Shown in pieces: positions 21,026 to 32,318 of a DNA stretch of 64,000 bases; position 1 is the stretch's first letter, and each line of letters opens with the position of its first letter. The notes under the pieces are model-generated. The model ran no database searches and was not told the origin of the DNA. It was given only the letters and a program-made list of their open reading frames with translations. This stretch comes from Lotus japonicus (taxonomy: Eukaryota > Streptophyta > Magnoliopsida > Fabales > Fabaceae), in the NCBI RefSeq assembly GCF_012489685.1, contig NC_080044.1:71100732-71164731 (forward strand), given 5' to 3'. A program made the position numbers and the translations under genes.

Positions 21026-24000
21026 TCAAAGCAAATTCGGCACAGATGCCAATACATCATCCCTTAAAAGACTAGACAACCCCGGAGGCCCCTCCTCAAT
21101 CCAAACAGAGTCTGGGTAAGAAGAGGCGTTCCTAGCAAGGTAGTCAGCACAAGAGTTTCCTTCCCTACGCACAAAGGTAAGATCAACATGATCAAAAAAC
21201 ACCACTAACTTATGACAATCCTTAATAATGGAAAATAAATAAGAGTTTCCAGAAACTTTCTTCCAAGCCTGTTGTAAGAGCAAACAATCAGTCTCAAACT
21301 GCACTCTCCTGAACCCCAGCTGAATAGCTAAATCCATCGCCCACCGCAAACTAAGGGCCTCCGCTACTGTAGGAGAAAGCACCATTATGGGGTACTTTGC
21401 TGCAGCTGCGAGAACCTCACCTGCATGGTCTCTCGCAACAAGACCAAAACCCGCAAACCTATCCTGTCCAACGGCTGCGTCCACATTCACTTTGACCACG
21501 TTCTCCGCCGGTCTCCGCCACCTCTTCAAGTTGTCCTTCTCCTGTGATGCGGCCAATGTGAAAGGTAGAGTTGATTGGCTTACCAAGCTAGCTGCACGAT
21601 CCAGCACCCCCGCAATGCAAAACAACTTTTCCTCAAAAATGTGCTTGTTCCTAGCCTCCCAAATGGCAAACAAAAAACGTTGCACGCATGCCACCACCTC
21701 GAGATCCATGTCCCGGATCACCATAGTCAAGAAATCCACCATCTTCAAGCCTGGATCCACGCGAACACCCATGGGACTTGCAAACCAGCAACCTCTAGTA
21801 ATATTGCAACCCAGAAACATATGATCCACCATTTCATCCTCAAGACCGCACAACGGACAGCTAGAATCAACATCAACACCTCTCTGGCGAAGCTTTGTTC
21901 GCACCGGAAGGGCACCTGTACACACACGCCAAGATACCTCCCTAACCCTGGGCATAGAGGGTGCTTTCCAAAACCGCTTCCAAAGCGTTTGATCAAGCCC
22001 ACGAGAGAGAGAAGACGAGGGAGAATCCTGGGCTACCACCTCTTGAAGAAACTCATAACCTGTTTTAACTGAGTACAACCCATCTGCAGTCCCTAACCAA
22101 AAGAGCTGATCTGACTCAGGCTGGCGAGGGAGAGGGACAGACATAATCCGAGAAGCTGTAGCTGGACAAAAAGTCCACTCAATCAAAGGAACATTCCAAC
22201 CCCTGTTACCTGAAAGCATGAGATCCGCAACCTTGGTTAGGCCTAGTTCATCAACCACATCCTGTCGAAAATTTACTGGGGGACCATTAGCAAGCCAATT
22301 ATCCTCCCAAATTCGAACCCGAGAGCCCTCCCCAATCCTCCAACAACTACCCTTCTGAATCATAGCTGAGGTTTTTAATATGCTACTCCATGCATAGCTC
22401 GGTCTGTACCCTTTCTTAGCACACTCCATCCTACCGGAGCAGAAGTAAACACTTTTGAACACCTTACCAAGAAGGGAATCAGGGTAATTGTAAATACGCC
22501 ACCAATTCTTAGCCACAAGGGCCAAATTAAAGGATTTGAAATCCCTAAAGCCAAGACCCCCAACATGTTTGGGCTGGCACATAGTTTTCCATTTAACCCA
22601 GTGAATACCACACTTGGAGGCGTCTCCACCCCAGTAGAACCTGGAAATCATGCTCTCAATCTCATTACACAACCCATCAGGTAAAACAAAACATGACATA
22701 ACATACGATGGAATTGCTTGCGCCACAGATTTTATCAACACCTCTCTTCCAGCTCGAGAGAGAGTTTGCTCTTTCCAACCCTTCAATTTTTTCCACACTC
22801 GTTCTTTCACAAACCTGAAAATTTGAGTCTTCGATTTCCCAATGATAGTGGGTAAACCTAGATACTTGTCATAGCTATCCACAGCCTTAACTCCCAACAA
22901 AAGTTGTAAATCAACAAAACAGTTCTCTGGCACATTTCGGCTAACTGATAACATAGACTTCTCTAAATTAATTTTTTGCCCAGAGGCACGTTCATAGGTG
23001 GCCAGAATGTTTTTTATGCACTCTGCTTCCTGAACCGTAGCCCGAGCAAAAAGAACACTATCATCTGCAAACAAAAGATGGGAAATTACAGGTGCAGAAC
23101 GAGAAATTTTAATTCCATGCAAAGCAGATGTTGAAATAGATTTCTGGATCAAAGCAGAAAAAGCTTCACCACAAAGGATAAATAAGTAAGGGGAGAGAGG
23201 GTCCCCTTGTCGCAAACCCCGATGGGGTGCGAAAGTCGGTTGCGGATTCCCGTTCAACATAACAGCAAAATTAACTGTAGTGACACAATTCATGACTAAA
23301 TTAACCCAGTGAACTGGGAAACCCATGTGAGTGAGAACACTTCTCAAAAAGGGCCACTCTACCCTATCGTACGCTTTTGACATATCAAGCTTGAGAGCCA
23401 TCATGCCACTGCGACCTGAAATTCGTTTCTTCATGTAGTGAAAGCATTCGAAGGCAATTAACGCATTGTCTGTTATTAATCTGCCTGGGACAAAAGCACT
23501 TTGAGCTTCACTAATTAAGTCATGCAAAATCAATTTCATACGATTGGCAATGGTTTTAGAAATAATCTTAAAGATCACATTGCACAAACTGATAGGCCTA
23601 TATTGATTTGCAAACACTGCTTTTTTAACCTTTGGTATAAGAACAATTAAAGTTTGATTAACCATACCTGGTGAGATATCTCCCTGAAGCACTTGTAGGC
23701 AGAACTCTGAAATATCATCCCCAACAATGGGCCAAAACTTTTGGTAGAAGAGGGCCGGGAAGCCATCTAAACCTGGAGCCTTGGTTGGGTGCATCTGAAA
23801 TAGAGCCTCCTCCACATCCTCCCTTGTAAAGGGGGTCGACAAAATCCTCCTATGGGCATCAGTGACTCTGCCATCTACCAGTGTCGCCACCTCCTCAATC
23901 CCAGTTGGGTTACAAGTCGAAAAAATTTCCTGGAAGTAACTTGTAAGGACTCTAGCAATGTCTGCATCACGCACAAACTTTCTCCCGTTGTCATCCTGGA

Positions 24001-25135
24001 TCTCCTCAATCAGGTTCCTCTTCCGTCTTTGGGTCGCTTTGGAATGGAAAAATTTTGTGTTCCTATCACCATGCTTTAACCAGTTAGCCCGCGAACGCTG
24101 GCTCCACACTATCTCTTCCTGCTTTAGCAAAACATCCAAATTTTTCTCTGCTTCTCTAGTAGCCCTCACCACTTGCTCAGTTTGAACCTCCTCTTGTAAC
24201 CTTTGCAAAAATGCTCTTGCCTCCTTGATCCTCTTAGGTAATTCCCCATACTTTTCCCGCCCCCAAGAATCAAGAGAGCGACCAACCAGATTAATCCGAG
24301 AGAGAATGGAAAGGTTTGTGTTACTCCACCCCTCAGAAATGATTTCTGCACACTCTTCTCCGCTTTCAAGCCAGACCTCCTCAAACCTAAACATTCTCGT
24401 TCTGTGCCGCTGAGTCTCAGTCCTTCTTGACCCACAATGGAGAACTACTGGATTATGGTCCGATTGATGTCTGATTAAATGGGACACAGAAGAAACTGGC
24501 CATAAGTTCACCCATGCCTGATTAATTAAGGCATAATCCAAGCGCTCATCCACTCTACCTGGCCCAACCCTGTTATTAGTCCACGTGAAGGAGGGACCAG
24601 AAAAATCCACCCTCTGAAGCCCACAATCTGCACAAGCTTGGGTAGCGACCTGTAACCGCGCTAAATCAGGCGGGGCACCACCAAGCTTGTCAGACGGGGA
24701 AAGTATATCATTAAAATCTCCAATACAAAGCCACGGTATCGGCGCCATGGGCCTAACCGAACGAATCATCTCCCACGTTCTATCCTTGAGATGCAACTCG
24801 GGGAAACCATAAAGCGCATAAACCTGCATAGGCACAGTCACACTGTCCGAATGGACTACAGTAAATAAAATGTGATGTAAAGATGCATTAATTATTGTTA
24901 CCTCCACCTCTGAACGCCATAAAAGACAAAGGCCTCCTGCTCTGTTTCGACCACACTGGACAGGAAAGATATTTGAGAGTCCTCCCATCCCACGATGCCT
25001 CTGCATCTCAAAAGAGAAAAGCTTAGTCTCCATGAGGAAGACTATATCGGGAGCTTGTGAGTGGATGAGCCCACGCAAGGCCCTAACTGCCTCCAGGTTC
25101 CCAAGCCCGCGGCAGTTCCACGACAAAAGCCTCAT
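21026..25135 (-). CDS. LINE ORF2: endonuclease, reverse transcriptase, RNase H
   Basis: 1369 residues. An APE-like endonuclease comes first (about 1-230: WNCRGLG, the MET Glu, GDFNDIL, RLDYAL, RHQSDHNPV). A reverse transcriptase domain follows (about 450-730), with PGLDGFPALFYQKFW, RPISLCNVIFKIISKTIANR, GLRQGDPLSPYLFILC and the catalytic LLFADDSVLFA. A zf-RVT zinc module lies near 1060-1130 (CPLCGLEDEMVDHMFLGC). A C-terminal RNase H domain (about 1220-1345) has the first Asp in VNVDAAV, Glu in TVAEALSLRW, Asp in FETDCLLL and Asp in SCADYLAR. All catalytic residues are present. The enzyme would nick target DNA and prime reverse transcription from the nick. Its start codon overlaps the ORF1 stop as ATGA. 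Confidence 0.95.
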   Translation of the reverse strand: MRLLSWNCRGLGNLEAVRALRGLIHSQAPDIVFLMETKLFSFEMQRHRGMGGLSNIFPVQCGRNRAGGLCLLWRSEVEVTIINASLHHILFTVVHSDSVTVPMQVYALYGFPELHLKDRTWEMIRSVRPMAPIPWLCIGDFNDILSPSDKLGGAPPDLARLQVATQACADCGLQRVDFSGPSFTWTNNRVGPGRVDERLDYALINQAWVNLWPVSSVSHLIRHQSDHNPVVLHCGSRRTETQRHRTRMFRFEEVWLESGEECAEIISEGWSNTNLSILSRINLVGRSLDSWGREKYGELPKRIKEARAFLQRLQEEVQTEQVVRATREAEKNLDVLLKQEEIVWSQRSRANWLKHGDRNTKFFHSKATQRRKRNLIEEIQDDNGRKFVRDADIARVLTSYFQEIFSTCNPTGIEEVATLVDGRVTDAHRRILSTPFTREDVEEALFQMHPTKAPGLDGFPALFYQKFWPIVGDDISEFCLQVLQGDISPGMVNQTLIVLIPKVKKAVFANQYRPISLCNVIFKIISKTIANRMKLILHDLISEAQSAFVPGRLITDNALIAFECFHYMKKRISGRSGMMALKLDMSKAYDRVEWPFLRSVLTHMGFPVHWVNLVMNCVTTVNFAVMLNGNPQPTFAPHRGLRQGDPLSPYLFILCGEAFSALIQKSISTSALHGIKISRSAPVISHLLFADDSVLFARATVQEAECIKNILATYERASGQKINLEKSMLSVSRNVPENCFVDLQLLLGVKAVDSYDKYLGLPTIIGKSKTQIFRFVKERVWKKLKGWKEQTLSRAGREVLIKSVAQAIPSYVMSCFVLPDGLCNEIESMISRFYWGGDASKCGIHWVKWKTMCQPKHVGGLGFRDFKSFNLALVAKNWWRIYNYPDSLLGKVFKSVYFCSGRMECAKKGYRPSYAWSSILKTSAMIQKGSCWRIGEGSRVRIWEDNWLANGPPVNFRQDVVDELGLTKVADLMLSGNRGWNVPLIEWTFCPATASRIMSVPLPRQPESDQLFWLGTADGLYSVKTGYEFLQEVVAQDSPSSSLSRGLDQTLWKRFWKAPSMPRVREVSWRVCTGALPVRTKLRQRGVDVDSSCPLCGLEDEMVDHMFLGCNITRGCWFASPMGVRVDPGLKMVDFLTMVIRDMDLEVVACVQRFLFAIWEARNKHIFEEKLFCIAGVLDRAASLVSQSTLPFTLAASQEKDNLKRWRRPAENVVKVNVDAAVGQDRFAGFGLVARDHAGEVLAAAAKYPIMVLSPTVAEALSLRWAMDLAIQLGFRRVQFETDCLLLQQAWKKVSGNSYLFSIIKDCHKLVVFFDHVDLTFVRREGNSCADYLARNASSYPDSVWIEEGPPGLSSLLRDDVLASVPNLL

Positions 25136-26313
25136 AGAGGTGGGCGGGACCGCTCCGCGGTCGCCGCCAATCCCAATCCAACTGAATTTTGTCTCTTCAA
25201 AGGCGGGGAAATCCCCGTGTCACGTACGCCAAGCGATGAAGAGGACCCGCTTGACCGCTTCCTCTGGTTCAACAAAGGATCCTTTTGTCCATCCCTCTCA
25301 TGCATAGTCAGCCCTGTAATATTACCTCCATCATGCTCATGTTCCTCACCCAAAAGATCTTCATAAGTATCACCATTCTCATCCTCCTGTTGCTCATCAA
25401 ACCAGTCCTCGTCACCATTCTCATCATCCACAAGTGGTGCCTTGCCGTTGTTGTCCTTCACGGCATCCCTATTTCCCGCCTCATTCACATGCTCTTGATT
25501 CACGTTCACAACAACACCATGCACATCACCTTGGCGCGCACGGTGTCGCTGGCGGTTGCCATTTTCCGCAGCAACCCCCTCGGCAAAGTTCCTCTGTTGA
25601 GCACCACGCTTTCTACCTCCGGAAGCCCGTAGCCATGCCCCGAACCTTTGAGGTTCACCAGCAGCGGCCCTGGGCAGCCCACAGTCACGGTTAATGTGGT
25701 CAATATGGCCACACCGAAAACAGAAATCATATAGTTTCTCGTACTTGAAGATCGCCTTGATCGGTTCTCGCCCCGGCACGGCCACCATCTGCCCCTTACG
25801 AAGGGGTTTGTTCAGGCTAACCCATACTCTGATACGGAGGCCCTCTCCATCCCGACGCTTGTCCCAATCAAGGAAGCCATCAAAACCTCTTGCCAGCGAT
25901 TTTGCTACTGTTTCCGTACGGTATGTGAAGGGAAGGCCATGCACTTGCACCCAGAAAGGCACTTGAGACATAGGGACCTGACCTGGGTTAATGCTCACAT
26001 CATACTTGTTGAGAACTACCATGTGCCTGTTGAAGAACCAGGGGCCTGACTTGAGCACCAAGTCTCTGTCTTTGGTTTTCTTGAATCTGAAAGAGAAAAG
26101 GTTGGACCCAACATGGCGGATCTCCAAGCAATTACGCGACGACCATAGTGTTTGCATCACGCTCCTGAAAGGGCCAAAGCTTACCCGAGAACTGGTCAAA
26201 ACCTTGCCCAGCAGCCACACATCTTCACCGAGCACGGGGTCGACGTCGAAGGCACCAACATCCAGCACCTCGTTCTCATCTCCCTCCAGGATCACGTCAA
26301 CCTCGTTCACCAT
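25132..26313 (-). CDS. LINE ORF1: DUF4283/zinc-knuckle RNA-binding protein
   Basis: 393 residues. A DUF4283-like domain (about 30-165, with WSSRNCLEIRHVGSNLFSFR and SGPWFFNRHMVVL) is followed by a CCHC knuckle, Cys198-X2-Cys201-X4-His206-X4-Cys211. An acidic, low-complexity C-terminal half follows. This is the usual ORF1 of plant L1-like LINEs, thought to bind the element RNA as a chaperone. The stop codon shares the 4-base ATGA with the ORF2 start, which suggests ORF2 is made by termination-reinitiation. Confidence 0.92.
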   Translation of the reverse strand: MVNEVDVILEGDENEVLDVGAFDVDPVLGEDVWLLGKVLTSSRVSFGPFRSVMQTLWSSRNCLEIRHVGSNLFSFRFKKTKDRDLVLKSGPWFFNRHMVVLNKYDVSINPGQVPMSQVPFWVQVHGLPFTYRTETVAKSLARGFDGFLDWDKRRDGEGLRIRVWVSLNKPLRKGQMVAVPGREPIKAIFKYEKLYDFCFRCGHIDHINRDCGLPRAAAGEPQRFGAWLRASGGRKRGAQQRNFAEGVAAENGNRQRHRARQGDVHGVVVNVNQEHVNEAGNRDAVKDNNGKAPLVDDENGDEDWFDEQQEDENGDTYEDLLGEEHEHDGGNITGLTMHERDGQKDPLLNQRKRSSGSSSSLGVRDTGISPPLKRQNSVGLGLAATAERSRPPL

Positions 26314-26661
26314 GATCAGGTTCCTGTATCACGCACGTAATAAGGAACTGCCGACTGGTTGCTAAAACTGGCTTGGTACCACACACAGCGTTGGAAAACT
26401 GTATCCCGCACGTAAGGAACACGCACAGCGTAGTGGAAACAGGGAAAAAACTGAAGAGAACCTGAAGAAGGATTTGCCCCAAACCGTGGTGGGGAAATAG
26501 TGGCGCGGGAGAAACCCACAGAGAAGCGTCACACGGCGGCGGAGACAAGCAGGTCAACGACGGCGGCGCACGGAAACCCTAGACGTTGACTGCACCACCC
26601 GAAACCCTAGGGGAGCGACTCATTCATCAGTAGTTAATGGGTTTGGAAGATAGGAAAATTG

Positions 26662-27158
26662 AAAACTTCGAGAATCAAAATTACTCGTTTTAAATATGAG
26701 TGAGTCAAATTCATGATTACAAAAACGTAATTAAGCCTATAAATTTTTGGTACTAAAAAAAGAAATTATTGTATTTGCAAAAAGAAAAACAGGAACAAGA
26801 TAAAATAAACGAAAATAGCTCATTGAAAATGAAAACAACACCATCAAACAAACAGGGTCTTCCCCACACGGCCACACCATCCTCTCCCCAAACGGAATGA
26901 GCTCGTTCATGTTCCTCTACCACCGAACACACCTCGCCACCACCTCTTGCTAACGTGCGCCTCCTTTCTTACCATACGCACCCTTTACCTTTTCGTTTTT
27001 TTTTTCTCCTTTTTGTCCTCTTTTTTTTTTCCCTTTTCATAACCTCCGCGTTAACCGTTCTCTCTCTCTCTTCCCCATTCAGATTCGGAGGATCGGAGCA
27101 AATTCTGAAGGCTCGTGCGTTCGCGGTGGTTAGGGTTAGGGTTTCCGAGCGATGTGGT
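26662..27158 (+). promoter_or_regulatory. 5' region of PP2C gene
   Basis: No separate gene. From about 26980 the sequence is strongly pyrimidine-rich (TTTTCTCCTTTTTGTCCTC, then CTCTCTCTCTTCCCC), a common feature of plant leaders. An in-frame ATG at 26955 lies upstream without an intervening stop. The 68 residues it would add are hydrophobic/Phe-Leu-rich and unlike the family, so I place the start at 27159. The LINE inserted just upstream of this promoter. Confidence 0.5.
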
Positions 27159-30100
27159 ATGCTCCATGCATTGATGAATCTTCTCTCTGTGTGTTTGAAG
27201 CCATTTGGCCGCGCCGCCGATAGAGTCGAATCCGGTGGAATTCTCGGGAGCAGTTTTGCTGGAAGAGGAGAAGGTAAAGACGACTTGCTCTGGTTCCGCG
27301 ACGTCGGAAAATATGCCTCCGGTGAATTCTCCATGGCCGTTGTTCAAGCCAACCAGGTTCTCGAGGACCAGAGCCAGATTGAGTCCGGTCCTCTCGGCAC
27401 CTTCGTCGGTATTTACGATGGCCATGGCGGACCTGATGCTGCCAGATACGTTTGCGATCACTTGTTCCGCAATTTTCAAGGTTCATCAGCCTCTTTTCCC
27501 TCTCTGTTTCTATGTATATATATAGCACGGTTTCGTATTAATGTGATCACGTTACATTCATGAATCACGAGTGGTGGAAGTAGTAATCAATTGACTTTTC
27601 ATGAACCTTTTTTGAAAATACTGTTTGTTTTCATTGATTGTTTTAACTTTTATGTTCAAGATTTTTGTGGAGCCAAATACAGTTGAACATGCAGGCAAAG
27701 GGGTAGATTCTAGTCCAGGCAGTTTGTTATGTACATTTATTGTAAAATCAATTTTGATAGGTGAGTTGACTGTAAATTGTTAGGGAATGAATTGAGGTTT
27801 CCTTGACTTATGATGTGATAATTAAGTTCTTTGGAGCGTCGATTTTGTGTTGAAGGCCCATTGTTGTGGTGGGGCAGTCTACCTTCAATTTTGGTGCCTT
27901 CATGGGGTATAGTGTTTGGAGTTGGTTCTACATGGTCCTTGTCTCTTGATATAGGAGTGTCTTAGATATGTTTGTGCTAACTGTCTTAGATATGTTTGTG
28001 CAGCGATATCGGCTGAGTCACGTGGAGTGGTGACAGCTGAGACAATTGAAAGGGCATTCCTACAGACAGAAGAGGGGTACACTGCTCTTGTATCTAACTC
28101 ATGGAACTCTCGACCTCAGATTGCAAATGCTGGGTCCTGTTGTCTGGTTGGAGTGATATTTCAGCAGACACTCTTTGTGGCAAATGCTGGAGATTCCCGT
28201 GTTGTATTGGGTAAGAAAGTTGGCAATACAGATGGTGTTGCTGCAATCCAACTGTCTACAGAACACAATGCAAATTTAGAGGCTATTAGAGAGGAGCTTA
28301 GAGAATTACACCCTAATGATCCCCAAATCGTTGTTCTCAAATATGGAGTGTGGAAAGTAAAAGGCATTATTCAGGTAATTTTACATACTTGTTTCCTCTT
28401 GAAAACCCTCATCTTCTTCAACATATGAAAAACAGTGCTTGCCTGAAGATGGTAAAACATTTGTTATATTATTCTATTCTAGATTGTTTGCCTTTCTCGG
28501 TGCTGCTGAATATACACAGATATTATTGAACTTTGGTGATAGTGAAAGGAGTAGGAAGAAAACAATTTAAACATAAACTATATAACTTTTACAGTTGGTT
28601 TGTGATAGGCATAGACTTAGACCTCCTATTAAAAAAGTGCATGTCAGGTGCAATAATAGGAAGGAAGGAACTAATGTAACTAAATAATGAAATATTTTGT
28701 CAGTATAGTTTACACTTTACAGTTTATAAGTAGAGGAGTTATAGCGTCTGTTAGTCAGTTTTTGGAATAGATGGAATTGGTTGGGTTGGTTTATTGGGAA
28801 TCAGTGTTTGTACTTTTCTAGTCTTGAGCAAAATACAGATTTCTATCTTTCTCTGTTTCCAGAGTCACATTGATTCTGAGCTGAGGGTTTTATTCTTTTC
28901 TTATTACAGTTCCTCTCTACTGTAATTACCAGTTCTCACAGTTTGTAATATATTTATATTTTAAAAAATAGTACAGTGGTCTATAAAGGACGGTTCTTAT
29001 GATCTTCAGCTCAACTCTACCTGCATTTTATTTTATTATTGAACTCATACATAGTTTGTTAGTTAATGGTTCAAGTTATTCACGTAGATTTTGCATTCAT
29101 TATCTTATTTGTAAGTTTTACTTCCACTCCCCAAATTAATGACAATTTGACATTATCTTATCACCACTTGATTGTTTTTGGTGCAGGTTTCTAGATCTAT
29201 AGGCGACGTATATATGAAAGATGCGCGATTTAACCGGGAGCCACTTGCTGCAAAATTCAGACTTCCTGAACCAATGAACATGCCTATCATGACTGCTAAT
29301 CCCACTATTCTTTCTCATTCTCTCCAACCAAATGATTTGTTCCTTATATTTGCATCAGATGGTTTATGGGAGCACCTAAGTAATGAAAAGGCTGTGGATA
29401 TTGTCAACAGCAATCCACGTGCTGTAAGATTCTTTTCTCCCATGTCTGGATTTTCTTGCGGTATTTATTTCTGTAGTGGATCTTACCTGGTTTTTTTTCT
29501 TTTCTTTCTGGTATGCGTTTAGTCTTCAGATGACGATAAAATGCGTTGCCTTTTTGTGTCTTTTTGAATGCTCTGAGCCCAGTGGTTGCATCAAGAATTG
29601 GTTATGATGGTTAGTCCTATTTAATATATTAGTATGGTGAAGGACTGAATATTTTTACATGGTTTAAATTTTGGTCTGGACAGAAGTTTGGAAAATTTCA
29701 GCTACAAATTTGATTTATAATTTTACTTTTAGTTCCCTCCATGCTTTATTATTCCTCATGTGAGCAAATCTTAAGTACTACTGTTGTACTGAAAACTCTG
29801 CTTTGATCTGGCTTACTGACAGTTTTTCTTTCTTAAAAAATAATTATTAGAATAGGAATAACTAACCATAGCATTGTTAGTACACACTACTGTAGCTAAG
29901 AATAAACTGTCCTATATCTGATTTTGACATGTTAAGATTAAATATTTTTATCTTGGCTGATTTGATAGGGTGTATAACTATAACTAATGAATGGAGCAGT
30001 ATATGTAGTTTTGGGTAAGTAAGAAGTTATAACTAATAAGCTTGATCTCAACTGCTTGGCTTATCCTTTGTTAAGGAGTTTCAAGATTCCTACCATTGAA

Positions 30101-30645
30101 TCTTAATTTGCTCTTATTCTTCTTGGTGAGATTCAAATTTTCCTTTGTCCAGCACTGTCACATTTAGTATGATAGGTTATTCATTAAAACAACTCCTATG
30201 TTATCGTGATTGAATATTGCTAATTTTGCCTAAACAGGCATGTTACTAACTTCTTCCTCAGCGTTTAACTTAGTGTGCTCCACTCCTTTCCTCCCTCATC
30301 TCTCTTTTCTCAATTCTGATGTGCTTTATTTATTCTCTCTTCAATTGTAGCTGTTCTGCTTGCTCGGGTTGCTATTTTCGCGGCTATCTTGCATCTCTAG
30401 GTCCTAAAATTCTGTTATTGCAGGGTAGTGCCAAGATACTTGTCAAGGCTGCCCTCCACGAAGCAGCAAGAAAACGAGAAATGCGATATTCAGACCTACG
30501 TAAGATTGACAAGAAGGTTCGGCGCCATTTTCATGATGACATATCTGTTATTGTTTTATTCTTAAATCACGACCTTATATCCAGAGGCACGGTGCTAAAC
30601 CCACCATTGTCATATCGAAGTGCTCTTGATCACGGTCTTGAATGA
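27159..30645 (+). CDS. protein phosphatase 2C, clade D type, 4 exons
   Basis: Exons are 27159-27480, 28004-28374, 29187-29423 and 30424-30645, in frame, giving 383 residues, the usual length of Arabidopsis clade D PP2Cs (At3g51370/At5g66080 type). The start follows the family N terminus (ML.ALMNLL...[31 protein letters not shown]). Metal-binding and catalytic motifs are present: [39 protein letters not shown] and [12 protein letters not shown] with the last Asp pair. The family dephosphorylates Ser/Thr residues; several clade D members act on plasma-membrane H+-ATPase under SAUR control, but the substrate here is not shown by sequence. The intron 1 acceptor carries a direct duplication (see findings). 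Confidence 0.95.
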
Positions 30646-32318
30646 TCATAAGCTGTCTTATACGAGTTTTTGCCAACTGTACACCATTGTATCTGGCTTG
30701 AAGACGGTGGCGTGGCCCCTTTGGCTTTTGGTACTGTGGTCATTAATGAGGCACGAGAATTTATTAAGTTATAACATTAGAAATTTTCCCATCAAGGGGA
30801 AAAAGAGCAAAATAACTTTTGATTATAGCGATTCCCTTTTCTAACCTTGCAGTCCACATGCTGCTGCATTTGATTTTTGTTTTCTCTTTTCTTTTGGCAG
30901 ATCATAGTTAATCAAGCAGCATGTTGATTGATTGATGTCAAATTTATTTAACTATCAAAGTTGCATATGTAATGAAGCATATTGAAGTTAAGTTCAGAAA
31001 AAAAAAAGCACCTCCATTTTGAAATTTAAGTACGATTCAATAAAAATAAAGAAATAAATTTAATGACAATTGTATTCCACGGGCTATAACTTCTAAGTGT
31101 TATCTGTTTTTTTTTTACGTAAAGATACTGCTTCTCATTCAACCACCCTTGGAGATAATGTCCAGGGCAATACTATGTTGTCCGTGCATGTTTATATTCA
31201 AGTTATATTATACTAACGGGAAAGTCTCTTTTCTCGATGCAAATCTATCATTCATTTGTTCATGAAAATAAATCTCATTCAATTTAGAAAACTTGCATGA
31301 AGAAAGTGGAATTCTCCGTAAAATGGCTGAAGAACGTTTTTTTTTTACACCGGAAAGTTAAATTGCGTGAGATTGATCTCTGAATGTTCTCCTTCCTAAC
31401 TCATATGTCACACAGCTTTTATCACTTGATCTCTTTTTCAGAGACGTTTGTACAAATATATTAGTTAATACTAGGGCTGGCAAATTAATGCATTGTTTTG
31501 TATTTGTTCTCACCTGATTTTCACATCAAATAATGTTTGTTTAAATGAGTCATTCTAAATGAAAATTGCATATTGAGAAGTCTGGTTAAGACCATCTAGC
31601 TTGATATTTTGCCTAAACCTATACCCAATTGGATCACAATTAAACCAACAATATTTGCAATACTGCTCAAGTATGATCATTATAATTTTTTAAATTACCC
31701 CTTCAGAATATTTAACTCTATTGTATAACCAAGACTTACCTGAGACCTATGATTTACCAAGATCAACCTCCTGATAGTTATGTAGAAAGTTTTACTTAAT
31801 TGAGCATTTAAGTCATTGTTTCTAAAAATATCGGTGATAAGTTGAATATTTTTAGACTTAAGTTACTGTTTTTTTTTTTTAATCACAAATATTTATCTGT
31901 ATATTTTACATAATTTTTTTTTGTCAATTGCTAATATTGGATAGACTAGTCTTTTTTTGTCAAGGATTTGCTGGTAGTCCTCCTGATCTTGATTCAAAAT
32001 CTAATTGGGCCATTGACAAAAAATAATCTAATTGGGCCCCTCAAAACATTCACACTGGATAAGTTTCGTCTTTACAAAGTTATTGGGGGCATTCTGGGAA
32101 AACGCTGTTCATTTCACACTCATCGAGTCCCGGCGGGGTGGACTACATTGCTCAGTCGCGTTCTCTCAACTCTACGGCGACCAAAGCCGTGAGCACAGCG
32201 AGCTTCTCCGTCCATGGCTGAATAACTCGCTAGTTAGCATCATCACCTTCCTTTTGCCGCAACATAACAGTAACAGTTCCTCCACCGAGTCAATTGTCAA
32301 CCTGACTCAGAGCGAGGT
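30646..32318. other. intergenic between PP2C and membrane-protein gene
   Basis: Contains the PP2C 3' UTR and the promoter and 5' UTR of the next gene. AT-rich, with no additional gene recognised. Confidence 0.5.

Larger units (their letters stand above)
20996..26661 (-). mobile_element. full-length L1-type LINE, both ORFs intact
   Basis: The element reads on the minus strand: a 5' UTR of about 350 bp, ORF1, ORF2, and a very short 3' UTR ending in an A-tail (11 T on the plus strand, 20996-21006). The target duplication AAAANTTCGAGAATCAAA is at 20978-20995 and 26662-26679 (18 bp, one mismatch; 13 bp perfect). Both ORFs are uninterrupted and carry all expected domains. Full length with a near-perfect duplication indicates a young and possibly transposition-competent copy. 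Confidence 0.95.

Noticed and set aside
21387..22072. Plus-strand frames inside the LINE
   Set aside because: Shadows of the LINE ORF2 on the opposite strand.
25285..26365. Several plus-strand frames opposite LINE ORF1
   Set aside because: Shadows of ORF1, with no independent motifs.
26955..27158. In-frame upstream ATG that would lengthen PP2C by 68 residues
   Set aside because: The extension is a translated CT-rich leader and is absent from the family; the family start is at 27159.
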